From positions 1 to 14,886 of the forward strand of contig VMTI01000215.1 in assembly GCA_013791675.1 (NCBI GenBank): a DNA stretch of 14,886 nt. Direction: 5' to 3'. Position numbers and translations under genes: made by a program. The stretch comes from a bacterium (GTDB taxonomy: Bacteria; CG03). Positions 1 to 6,655 of this stretch are shown piece by piece. The notes under the pieces were generated by a model. The model was not told where the DNA came from, made no database searches, and saw only the letters and a list, made by a program, of their open reading frames with translations. Within the stretch, counting starts at the first letter, position 1; each line of letters opens with the position of its first letter.

Positions 1-232
1 CTCAGACAAACTTGATTCAAAAAGTAAACTGCAGCAGATTGTGCAAAAAGAATCAGGGGTTCTTCCTCAATACAATGTTGTCAGCGAAGAAGGCCTGCCT
101 CACAAAAAGCATTTCGTGATAGAAGTGGAGTTTAACGGCGAAGTGCGCGGGTCGGGGGAAGGATCCAACAAAAAAAACGCTCAGGAACGCGCGGCGAAAG
201 ACGCCCTAATGAAAAGAGGTTACGGTGCTTGA
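1..232 (+). CDS. rnc: Ribonuclease III, C-terminal dsRNA-binding domain (5' truncated)
   Basis: The window opens inside this gene; the frame is open from base 2 to the TGA at 230-232, giving about 76 residues. They match one double-stranded-RNA-binding domain: a first helix with KLQQIVQKE, the strand region GVLPQYNVVSEEG, then HKKHFVIEVEFNG and GEVRGSGEG, and the closing helix NKKNAQERAAKDAL, where the KK and the Ala-rich helix contact the RNA backbone. In bacteria this domain at a protein C-terminus, ending just after the last helix, is typical of RNase III, which cleaves rRNA precursors and structured mRNAs. The catalytic RNase III domain would lie upstream and is not visible. The stop overlaps the next gene by 8 nt. 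Another single-dsRBD protein is possible but less likely. Confidence 0.85.
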   Translation, partial: SDKLDSKSKLQQIVQKESGVLPQYNVVSEEGLPHKKHFVIEVEFNGEVRGSGEGSNKKNAQERAAKDALMKRGYGA

Positions 233-959
233 CAGTATGACAGTAGCAAAAGTCCTTGAATTTAAAAACGTTGTCAAAATTTACAGGAAAAATCATTTCT
301 TTAAAACAGTGAAAACAGCCGCTCTGACAGATTTTTCTCTTGAGGTAAACAAGGGTGAAATTTTCTGTATTCTCGGCCTCAACGGCTCCGGAAAAACGAC
401 GTCGGTAAAGTTGGCGCTGAATCTGCTTTTTCCCGATTCGGGAGAAATAAAGGTGCTCGGTGAAAAACCTTCCCCGGAAGTGATAAGCCGTGTGGGCTAT
501 GTGTCGGAGAGCCCGTATCTTTTTCCGTATCTCACCGCCCGTGAATTTTTTAATCTTATGGGTATTCTTTCGGGGCTCACCGCCGCCGAGCGTTTGACCG
601 CCGAGGACAGGTTGTGCGATTTTCTCTCGCTCGGTGATTTTATAAATAAGAAAATAGGAGAGTGTTCAAAAGGCATGCAGCAGAGAATACTTCTGGCGCA
701 GGCGCTTATTCACGACCCGGAACTTTTGATACTTGACGAGCCTTACTCCGGCCTTGACCCTGTCGGCATATCACAGATGAGACAATACATAGAAAAGCTG
801 AACGCCGAAGGTAAAACAATAATTATGACTTCTCATCTGATTTCCGAAAGCGAAAAAATAGCCAGCCGGGCGGGAATTTTGAAAGGGGGGCGTCTCGCCA
901 AAGTTATTCCTGTAAAAAAAGGTTTTCTGGAAAAGGAATTTTTGGAGGCTGTTTTATGA
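225..959 (+). CDS. ABC transporter ATP-binding protein (ABC-2 type)
   Basis: ATPase subunit of an ABC-2 family transporter, acting as a cytoplasmic dimer with the permease encoded next. All core motifs are present in 244 residues: Walker A GLNGSGKTT at 51-59, the signature CSKGMQQR at 147-154, Walker B LLILDEP at 167-173 with catalytic Glu172, a D-loop SGLDP, and the switch His204 in TSH. The Q-loop position holds Glu (VSESP, about 93-97), as is common in ABC-2 ATPases. The GTG start at 225 has an AGAGG Shine-Dalgarno five bases upstream and overlaps the end of rnc. An ATG four codons later (237) is possible but too far from that site. The stop overlaps the permease start by 4 nt (ATGA). The substrate cannot be told from the sequence. 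Confidence 0.93.
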   Translation: MLDSMTVAKVLEFKNVVKIYRKNHFFKTVKTAALTDFSLEVNKGEIFCILGLNGSGKTTSVKLALNLLFPDSGEIKVLGEKPSPEVISRVGYVSESPYLFPYLTAREFFNLMGILSGLTAAERLTAEDRLCDFLSLGDFINKKIGECSKGMQQRILLAQALIHDPELLILDEPYSGLDPVGISQMRQYIEKLNAEGKTIIMTSHLISESEKIASRAGILKGGRLAKVIPVKKGFLEKEFLEAVL

Positions 960-1717
960 AATCTGTTTATAATGTGGCCAAATATACGCTTCTTGAAAAC
1001 GCCAGGAGCCGGTCCTTCTCGCTGTCGCTTGTTTTTATAGCGCTGGTGTTCGTGTCGGCCTTTGTTTTTTCGCGGCTTTCGGAAGTTGTGGAAATACGGG
1101 CGATCCAGGATATAGGTATGGGCGCCGTGCAGTTTTTTTCTTTTTTGACAGCTCTTTTTTTCGCGGTGAAAGTGGCTTTCGTAGAGGCCCAAAACAAAAC
1201 CATATATCTTCCGCTGACGAGGCCCGTGAAAAGAGGAGAATATATTTTCGGGAGATTTCTTGGTATAGTTCTTTCAGCGGCGCTGGAAATAGCGGCGATG
1301 GGGCTGCTTCTGACTTTACTGCTTTTAATGAAGAACGCGCAACTGGACGGATTTTACTTTATGTCTTATTTTTTTATTTTTCTCAAAATAATGATGATAA
1401 CGGCGGTGACGATTCTTATATCGCTTGCTTCTACGAGCCAGGCGTCGGCCTTTATATTTTCATTTCTCGTGTGGATAGCCGGGCACTCTTTGGGCGAAGT
1501 TGAATATCTGCTTGATGAAATGAGTCCTGTCATGGTGACTCTGGTGCGGATTTTCAAATGGATATTTCCGAACTACACTTTGCTCAATATGGCTGATTAT
1601 ACGGCGGGGCGTTTTATGGCGGCGGCGGGTTATCTGCCGGCTGTTCTTTACGCTTTTTTTTACGCTTTCGCTGTCATGTGGCTCGTTGCGGCGGTGTTTG
1701 ACAAAAAAGAATTTTGA
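956..1717 (+). CDS. ABC-2 type transporter permease
   Basis: Membrane partner of the preceding ATPase. The 253 residues begin with a short amphipathic cytoplasmic stretch (YNVAKYTLLENARSRS), the usual opening of ABC-2 permeases of the NatB/ABC2_membrane type. About six hydrophobic spans follow, near residues 21-40, 58-76, 101-125, 137-157, 163-180 and 223-248. The loop after span 2 carries a TIYLPLTRPVKRGEY segment; a similar 'kTi.llLtrPvsR..fi.gk' segment is characteristic of ABC-2 permeases tied to short-range export or membrane assembly. The start is set by the ATGA overlap with the ATPase, with GGAGG at 943-947 upstream. The next gene begins six bases after the stop, so the three look like one translational unit. 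Substrate unknown. Confidence 0.88.
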   Translation: MKSVYNVAKYTLLENARSRSFSLSLVFIALVFVSAFVFSRLSEVVEIRAIQDIGMGAVQFFSFLTALFFAVKVAFVEAQNKTIYLPLTRPVKRGEYIFGRFLGIVLSAALEIAAMGLLLTLLLLMKNAQLDGFYFMSYFFIFLKIMMITAVTILISLASTSQASAFIFSFLVWIAGHSLGEVEYLLDEMSPVMVTLVRIFKWIFPNYTLLNMADYTAGRFMAAAGYLPAVLYAFFYAFAVMWLVAAVFDKKEF

Positions 1718-1723
1718 GGGACG

Positions 1724-2497
1724 GTGCTTTACAATAAGACAAAAATAACATCCGGCTGGGTGAAGCCGGCGCTTTTTACCGGTTTTTTTTTAGCGAGTAT
1801 TCTAATGCAGCAGCAGGCGCAAAAGTATTTTACTTTCAGAAATACGCCTTTATTTTCAAAAGATTTTTCCGAAGTGGCGCGCTACAGCGATTTTTGGCTT
1901 ATCCTTTTCGGACACCGGCGCATTGCCTCGGATATTGTTTTTATACAGACTCTGCAGTATTACGGCAGCATTCATAAAGATGAGATTGACGAGGGGGCGA
2001 AAGTTTCGCAGGGAGACGGTTTCGGCACAGGCCTTGTGCGTTATGATAAACTTTTTTCTTATGCTCTCAGATGCGCCAGGCTGGACAGGAATTTTGAGTT
2101 TGCCGCTACTTTCATGGCGGCGGCCCTGGCCTGGGTGCAGAACAGGGAGAACGAGGCCATATTTCTTCTGACGGACGCCATAGATTTCTGGGACGCTCAG
2201 AAGATGGACACGCCTGTTTTCTACCAGGCAAACCTTTATCTTTCGGCCATAGCGGTGAGGAAGGAAAAGGGCATCGCCGCATCAATAATTTATATGGAAA
2301 AGGCGATAATGTATCCGGATTGCCCCGATATGGTGAAAAACATTCTTGCCGAAATATATATGAGAGAGAAAGATTATAAGAACGCCGCGAGGGTGGTGGC
2401 TATGAATATTGATTCAAGAGATCCCATATACAGGCGCAAGGCCCGCGAGAAACTGGAAAAAATTTACAATCTTACCGGAGCGGGGAACCGGAAATAA
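1724..2497 (+). CDS. Membrane-anchored helical-repeat (TPR-like) protein, function unknown
   Basis: I do not recognise a named family. The 257-residue product has a basic N-terminus and a single hydrophobic segment at about 12-28, with no lipobox cysteine, so it is probably a membrane-anchored protein with an extracytoplasmic body. The conserved-looking part YSDFWLILFGHRRIASDIVFIQTLQYYG (quoted here in pieces: YSDFWLILFGHRR, then IASDIVFIQTLQYYG) is followed from about residue 100 by paired helices with TPR-like spacing (ARLDRNFEFAATFMAAALAW, NEAIFLLTDAIDFW, YMEKAIMYP, LAEIYMREKDYKNAARVV). The GTG start at 1724 is preceded by GAGGG and lies six bases after the permease stop. This tight linkage suggests an accessory or scaffold protein for the ABC-2 exporter, which is inference from context. 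A promoter-bearing gap follows. Confidence 0.72.
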   Translation: MLYNKTKITSGWVKPALFTGFFLASILMQQQAQKYFTFRNTPLFSKDFSEVARYSDFWLILFGHRRIASDIVFIQTLQYYGSIHKDEIDEGAKVSQGDGFGTGLVRYDKLFSYALRCARLDRNFEFAATFMAAALAWVQNRENEAIFLLTDAIDFWDAQKMDTPVFYQANLYLSAIAVRKEKGIAASIIYMEKAIMYPDCPDMVKNILAEIYMREKDYKNAARVVAMNIDSRDPIYRRKAREKLEKIYNLTGAGNRK

Positions 2498-2506
2498 ATA
2501 TTGTGC

Positions 2507-2527
2507 CGCAAGGCCATGCGCAAGGCC
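2507..2527. repeat. Short tandem direct repeat CGCAAGGCC
   Basis: The nine bases CGCAAGGCC occur at 2507-2515 and again at 2519-2527, a 12-base period, about ten bases upstream of the candidate -35 element. The placement is compatible with an activator or repressor site, but two short copies may be chance or remnant slippage. Confidence 0.3.
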
Positions 2528-2535
2528 GGATGCAT

Positions 2536-2564
2536 TTGACGGAAACGAGATTTTGTTTTAAACT
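2536..2564 (+). promoter_or_regulatory. Candidate sigma-70-type promoter for the aldolase gene
   Basis: TTGACG at 2536-2541 matches the -35 consensus at five of six bases. After a 17-base spacer comes TAAACT at 2559-2564, four of six matches to the -10 consensus. Transcription would start near 2571, leaving a leader of about 50 bases. It fits the largest gap in the first 4.5 kb. Support is from sequence only. Confidence 0.4.
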
Positions 2565-2608
2565 TAGAACTCTGAGATTAACTGGAATTTAGATTTTGAG
2601 AAAGATTC

Positions 2609-2614
2609 GGGAGG
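2609..2614 (+). promoter_or_regulatory. Shine-Dalgarno that sets the aldolase start
   Basis: GGGAGG lies five bases upstream of ATG 2620. The same frame is open back to a TTG at 2596, but using that codon would place this ribosome-binding site inside the coding region, so 2620 is preferred. Confidence 0.8.
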
Positions 2615-2619
2615 AATTA

Positions 2620-3594
2620 ATGACTGATTACAAAAAACTTGGCCTTGTGAACACAAGAGAACTTTTCAAAAAAGCTGTCGGCGGCGGTTATGCCATACCC
2701 GCCTACAATTTTAATAACATGGAACAGCTTCAGGCGATAATAAGCGGCTGCGCCGAGAGCGGTTCGCCGGTAATACTTCAGGTGTCAAGCGGCGCGAGAA
2801 AGTATGCCAACCAGACAATGCTCAGATATATGGCCCAGGGCGCCGTCGCCATGGCCAGAGAAGATTTGAAAAGCAATATTCCCATTGTTCTTCATCTTGA
2901 CCACGGCGACACTTATGAGCTTTGCGTTTCCTGTATTGAAAGCGGGTTTTCGTCCGTTATGATTGACGGTTCTTCTCATTCCTACGACGACAATGTGGCT
3001 CTCACAAAAAAAGTTGTGGAGTACGCTCATAAATACGATGTGACGGTGGAGGGCGAGCTCGGAGTGCTGGGCGGAATAGAAGATGATGTAAAAGCCGAAA
3101 AGTCAAATTACACAAAACCGGCGGAAGTGGAAGATTTCGTAAAAAAGACGGGCGTTGACAGCCTCGCCATTTCCATAGGCACTTCTCACGGGGCCTTCAA
3201 ATTCAAACTGAAGCCGGGTGAAAATCCGCCCCCACTCAGATTTGATATTCTTGAGGAAGTTGAAAAAAGAATTCCGGGTTTTCCCATAGTTCTTCATGGT
3301 TCATCGTCGGTACCACCGGAATATGTGGCATTGTGCAATAAATACGGAGGGAAGCTTGACAACGCCGTCGGCGTGCCGGAAGAGCAGCTGCGCAAAGCGG
3401 CTAAATCGTCGGTGTGCAAGATAAACATTGACACCGACGGGAGACTTGTTATGACGGCAAAAATAAGAGAGGTGTTCGCGGAAAAACCCTCGGAATTTGA
3501 CCCGCGTAAATATCTGGGGCCGGCCAGAGAAGCTCTTAAAAACCTGATAATACACAAAAACAGAGAAGTGCTCGGCAGCGCCGATAAAGCCTGA
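2620..3594 (+). CDS. fba: Class II fructose-1,6-bisphosphate aldolase
   Basis: Zinc-dependent aldolase that interconverts fructose 1,6-bisphosphate with dihydroxyacetone phosphate and glyceraldehyde 3-phosphate in glycolysis and gluconeogenesis. The 324-residue product shows the family landmarks in order: N-terminal AIPAYNFNN (25-33), LHLDHGD with the catalytic Asp94 and first zinc ligand His95, the VEGELG acidic segment (143-148), TSHG with zinc ligand His190, LHGSSSVP with zinc ligand His226, and the phosphate-binding KINIDTDGR (267-275). The VEGELG-TSHG-LHGSS pattern and about 320-residue length are those of class IIB aldolases. The start at ATG 2620 is fixed by GGGAGG. The next gene starts three bases after the stop. 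A tagatose-bisphosphate aldolase is the main alternative, but the central-metabolic role is more likely. Confidence 0.93.
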   Translation: MTDYKKLGLVNTRELFKKAVGGGYAIPAYNFNNMEQLQAIISGCAESGSPVILQVSSGARKYANQTMLRYMAQGAVAMAREDLKSNIPIVLHLDHGDTYELCVSCIESGFSSVMIDGSSHSYDDNVALTKKVVEYAHKYDVTVEGELGVLGGIEDDVKAEKSNYTKPAEVEDFVKKTGVDSLAISIGTSHGAFKFKLKPGENPPPLRFDILEEVEKRIPGFPIVLHGSSSVPPEYVALCNKYGGKLDNAVGVPEEQLRKAAKSSVCKINIDTDGRLVMTAKIREVFAEKPSEFDPRKYLGPAREALKNLIIHKNREVLGSADKA

Positions 3595-3597
3595 CCC

Positions 3598-4599
3598 GTG
3601 CGCCGGGCCGCTTCGTTTTTTCTGCGCGTAATTCTCAGCGCGGGCATATTCATATATGTAATAACGGCAACCGGCAGTGTTTCAGAAGGGCCTTTTCTTC
3701 TAAGATTCTGGGCAAGCTTTTCCGCTGTTATAGGAAAATTCGCGTCTATCCCTTTTTCTGTTTTGATAAGCTCTGTCGCGCTTTATGTGATTGTGCTTCT
3801 GTCAGCCACATTAAGGTGGCAAATTCTTCTCACCGACCGAGGTTTTGGCGTTTCCTACAAAAATACGTTCAAATATGTTCTGATAGGGCAGTTGTTCAAT
3901 AATGTTATGCCGTCAACGCTCGGCGGCGATATTGTTAAGGCCTATTATATTCACAGGGACACGCTCGGTTCAAAGAAAACGGCGGTATTCACCATTTTTA
4001 TGGACAGGGTCATAGGTTCTCTGGCAACATTATTGGTTATTTTCGCGGGAGCTGTGTATCTTCAGGCTAAAGAACCATCACTTCAAATTCTTGTTTACGC
4101 TTTTATAGCCGCGGCCGCTGTCGGCGCTGCCGCTATGATCATTCTTGATGAAAAATATCTTGAAAAACTTAAGTTTTACAGAAAACTTCCCGGCGGCCAT
4201 CCAATGCGGAAACTTCATTACGCTTTTTTTTATTATAAAAAGGGGGGGCGAAAAGCTTTTTTTCAGGCGTTGGCCGTTTCACTCTTTATACAGGTGTGCG
4301 CCATTTCCATGAGTTATATCATAATGTCAAGTTTTTTACAAAAACCCTTGTCTTACTGGCATTTTGTCTGCATTATTCCTGTCGCTAACATAGTGCAGGG
4401 CCTGCCGATATCGTTTGCGGGATGGGGCGTGGGCGAAGCGGCTTACACCGTTCTTTTTAAAATGATAGCCGTCACAAGTGAAGTGGCTGTCGGTACATCC
4501 GTTTCCGTTAAACTCATCATTCTTCTGGTCGCTCTTGTTTCGGGGCTTCCCGTATATATAGGAAACAAAAAAAACGAAATCATTCAGTCAGATTCCTGA
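3598..4599 (+). CDS. UPF0104/YbhN-family flippase-like integral membrane protein
   Basis: A 333-residue polytopic membrane protein of the family related to the transmembrane half of lysylphosphatidylglycerol synthase (MprF). Hallmarks visible are NNVMPSTLGGD at 101-111, which matches the conserved 'N.flPg..GGD' loop, FMDRVIG at 134-140, and GWGVGEAAY at 275-283. About seven to eight hydrophobic spans are apparent. Members of the family are thought to move or modify lipid-linked molecules across the membrane; there is no soluble aminoacyl-transfer domain here, so this is not an MprF synthase. The GTG start at 3598 has no Shine-Dalgarno and follows the aldolase stop by three bases, implying reinitiation by ribosomes finishing fba. 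The substrate is unknown, and the pairing with aldolase has no obvious functional meaning. Confidence 0.85.
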   Translation: MRRAASFFLRVILSAGIFIYVITATGSVSEGPFLLRFWASFSAVIGKFASIPFSVLISSVALYVIVLLSATLRWQILLTDRGFGVSYKNTFKYVLIGQLFNNVMPSTLGGDIVKAYYIHRDTLGSKKTAVFTIFMDRVIGSLATLLVIFAGAVYLQAKEPSLQILVYAFIAAAAVGAAAMIILDEKYLEKLKFYRKLPGGHPMRKLHYAFFYYKKGGRKAFFQALAVSLFIQVCAISMSYIIMSSFLQKPLSYWHFVCIIPVANIVQGLPISFAGWGVGEAAYTVLFKMIAVTSEVAVGTSVSVKLIILLVALVSGLPVYIGNKKNEIIQSDS

Positions 4600-4617
4600 A
4601 AACTTCATCGTTTTTTT
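4568..4617 (+). terminator. Possible AT-rich intrinsic terminator at the end of the UPF0104 gene
   Basis: AAAAAAACGA at 4568-4577 is the exact reverse complement of TCGTTTTTTT at 4608-4617. An inner hairpin TTCAG (4583-4587) / CTGAA (4596-4600) nests inside it. Together they form a long hairpin ending in a run of seven T, spanning the stop codon at 4597-4599. The stem is poor in GC, so termination efficiency is doubtful. Confidence 0.35.
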
Positions 4618-4634
4618 GACACGAAGGGTCAAAA
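4614..4634. repeat. Inverted repeat TTTTGAC-N7-GTCAAAA overlapping a -35 element
   Basis: TTTTGAC at 4614-4620 and GTCAAAA at 4628-4634 are perfect reverse complements with a 7-base spacer. The left arm contains the TTGAC of the candidate -35 box, so a dimeric regulator bound here could block or modulate the promoter. No U-tract follows on either strand, which argues against a terminator. Confidence 0.4.
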
Positions 4635-4644
4635 TTTGTAACAT
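4616..4644 (+). promoter_or_regulatory. Candidate sigma-70-type promoter for the EF-G-like gene
   Basis: A perfect TTGACA -35 element at 4616-4621 is followed, after 17 bases, by TAACAT at 4639-4644 (four of six matches to TATAAT). The expected start is near 4651, about 40 bases before the gene. This is one of only two gaps near 100 bases in the window and is the likeliest start of the unit that may run through yebC and beyond. Confidence 0.5.
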
Positions 4645-4689
4645 TACTACCGTAAACTATGTGAAATATGTTGTAACTCAGGAGGTAAA

Positions 4690-6627
4690 GTGGCGATGAA
4701 ATTTAAAAATGTTGCTATAACCGGAGAGCCCGCTTCGGGCAAGACACAGCTTTGCGAGGCCATACTGCATAAAGCGGGGATAGTTACCAGACTGAATCTC
4801 GTGGCAAAAGGGCAGAGCGTTTTTGATTCGCAGAATGATGAAAAAGAAAGACAGCTTTCAATAGATATGGCCCTGGGTTATTTTGAAAAAGACGGGGTGA
4901 AAGTGAATATAATAGACACACCCGGCTATGCTGATTTTATAGGCGAGGTGATTGCTGGCATTTTCGCTTCCGATTTTGTTCTTATCCTTCTTGACGGTGA
5001 AAAGCCTATTTCGGCCGCGGCGCAAAAATTTTTCGCTTTGGCTAAAAAATACGGAAAGCCGGCGGCTTTTTTCATAAACGCGATGGCAAAGGATGCCGCC
5101 GCGTTTGACGCGCGCTTTTCGGAAATAAAAGACAGGGTGACAATTAACGCCGCGCCTTTTTACATTGCCGGCAAATCAGGGAAAATAGATATTCTAAATG
5201 ATGACGGGGATTCGCCCTACAAGGAAACTCTAATGGAAGCCATAGCCTCGTCCGACGACGCCTTGCTTGAGAAATATCTCACTGAGGGAAGTATAACGAA
5301 AGAGGATATAGCGGCGCCTCTGATGAAAGGAATAGCGTCGGGGAAAATCGTGCCCGTGCTGAGCGGTGACGCCTTAACGGAAGACGGCGTTGACAATCTC
5401 ATGGATTTTTTTCTGAAATACGTGCCGGATATATCCAGGGACGCGTCAAAGCCCGCGCTCGCCCAAATATTTAAAATTTCCGCTCAGGGGCATACGGGAG
5501 AAGTCGCTTATGCCAAAATCCTTGAAGGAAAATTTTCTCAAGGGACCAATATTTACAATGTGTCCAGGAACAGTTCGTTCCGCCTTACGCAGATAAACGC
5601 GGTGCAGGGCGCTGATAAGCAAACTGTTACCGAGGCTGTGGCTGGCGACATCGTAGGTTTTGTTAAATTAAAAGACGTGTATACCGGTGACACCGTTTCG
5701 GAATCAAAATCCGCCGAGCCGGAAAAATTCGCGGAGTTTCCGCAGCCGGTGTATTCCGTTTCAGTGAAATCAAAAACTCCCGGAGCCGAGGAGAAAGTCG
5801 CCACCTCGTTAGCGTCTATAAGAAAAGAAAATCCCATTATCCGGTTCGGTTTTAATTCCGAGACAAAAGAAATGGTTCTTTCGGGTATGGGAAATATACA
5901 GATGGATATTTTAGCGAAAAGGATACTGTCCAATTTTAATACCGAAATTGAGCTTTCTCCTCCGAGAATACCTTACAAGGAAACTATAGGCATACCGGCC
6001 GACGCCGAGGGAAAACACAAAAAGCAGAGTGGCGGACACGGGCAGTTCGGCCGCTGTGTTCTGAAATACGAGCCGCTTGAAAGAGGCGCGGGGTTTGAAT
6101 TTGTCAATAAAATAGTCGGCGGAGCCATTCCCGGTAATTATATTCCCGCCATAGAAAAAGGGCTGATTGCGGCGCTGGAAAAAGGCGTTGTGGCCGGATA
6201 TCCCATGGTGGATATAAAAGCCACAGTTTATGACGGTTCATATCATGAGGTGGATTCCTCAAACCTCTCTTTTGAAATAGCGGCGTCAATTTCTTTGAAA
6301 AACGCCATGGATAAAGCCAGGCCGATTGTGCTGGAACCGATAATGTTTCTTGAAATAACATTCCCCGATGAGTTCACGGGCGCTATTTCCGGAGACATGA
6401 CCTCGCGGAGAGGCAGAATAATCAATTTTGAAAAAAACGGCGTCATGCAGGTAATAAAGGCGGAGGCTCCTCAGTCTGAGGTGACCGCGTATGTCAACGA
6501 GCTGCGCTCAATGACGAAAGGCCAGGGGGAATTTACGATGAAGTTTTCTCATTATGATCCGGCGCCCGCTAATATTATGAACGCTCTTGTTGAAAAACAC
6601 AGCAAAGAACAGGCAGAAGGAAGATAA
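4690..6627 (+). CDS. EF-G-like translational GTPase paralogue with degenerate G4 motif
   Basis: A 645-residue relative of elongation factor G, of the FusA2 / EF-G-like type rather than canonical EF-G (about 690-700). The G domain keeps the P-loop GEPASGKT (12-19) and switch II DTPGYADF (76-83), where Tyr replaces the usual His of DTPGH, as in other EF-G-like proteins. Switch I reads ERQLSID, with Ser for Thr. The guanine-recognition motif NKxD is replaced by NAMA at 130-133, and the SA(K) region reads SGDA at 225-228. Domain II follows, then domain IV with GGHGQFG and a C-terminal domain V ending DEFTGAISGDMTSRRGRI, all well preserved. AGGAGG at 4680-4685 serves either GTG 4690 (spacing 4) or ATG 4696 (spacing 10). 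Its cellular role is unknown; it may act on the ribosome without normal guanine selectivity. Confidence 0.88.
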   Translation: MAMKFKNVAITGEPASGKTQLCEAILHKAGIVTRLNLVAKGQSVFDSQNDEKERQLSIDMALGYFEKDGVKVNIIDTPGYADFIGEVIAGIFASDFVLILLDGEKPISAAAQKFFALAKKYGKPAAFFINAMAKDAAAFDARFSEIKDRVTINAAPFYIAGKSGKIDILNDDGDSPYKETLMEAIASSDDALLEKYLTEGSITKEDIAAPLMKGIASGKIVPVLSGDALTEDGVDNLMDFFLKYVPDISRDASKPALAQIFKISAQGHTGEVAYAKILEGKFSQGTNIYNVSRNSSFRLTQINAVQGADKQTVTEAVAGDIVGFVKLKDVYTGDTVSESKSAEPEKFAEFPQPVYSVSVKSKTPGAEEKVATSLASIRKENPIIRFGFNSETKEMVLSGMGNIQMDILAKRILSNFNTEIELSPPRIPYKETIGIPADAEGKHKKQSGGHGQFGRCVLKYEPLERGAGFEFVNKIVGGAIPGNYIPAIEKGLIAALEKGVVAGYPMVDIKATVYDGSYHEVDSSNLSFEIAASISLKNAMDKARPIVLEPIMFLEITFPDEFTGAISGDMTSRRGRIINFEKNGVMQVIKAEAPQSEVTAYVNELRSMTKGQGEFTMKFSHYDPAPANIMNALVEKHSKEQAEGR

Positions 6628-6655
6628 AATATAAAGAACTCCCGGGGAGAAATAA

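Larger units (their letters stand above)
2498..2619. other. Intergenic gap upstream of the aldolase gene
   Basis: This gap of about 120 bases separates the ABC cassette from the aldolase gene. It holds two imperfect tandem copies of a 12-base unit beginning CGCAAGGCC (2507-2527), a candidate sigma-70-type promoter (listed separately) and an AT-rich leader ending in a strong Shine-Dalgarno. No convincing intrinsic terminator with a U-tract is visible. Confidence 0.5.

Noticed and set aside
2474..2530. Intrinsic terminator after the helical-repeat gene
   Set aside because: Short CCGG and GGCC pairs could form small stems, but none is longer than about four pairs and no T-run follows.
2596..2619. 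TTG at 2596 as the aldolase start, giving eight extra residues
   Set aside because: The extension would swallow the GGGAGG Shine-Dalgarno that sits ideally for ATG 2620, and the protein from 2620 already has the normal family N-terminus.
3294..3653. 119-codon minus-strand frame across the aldolase/UPF0104 junction
   Set aside because: It is antisense to two well-supported genes and has no ribosome-binding site or domain signal.
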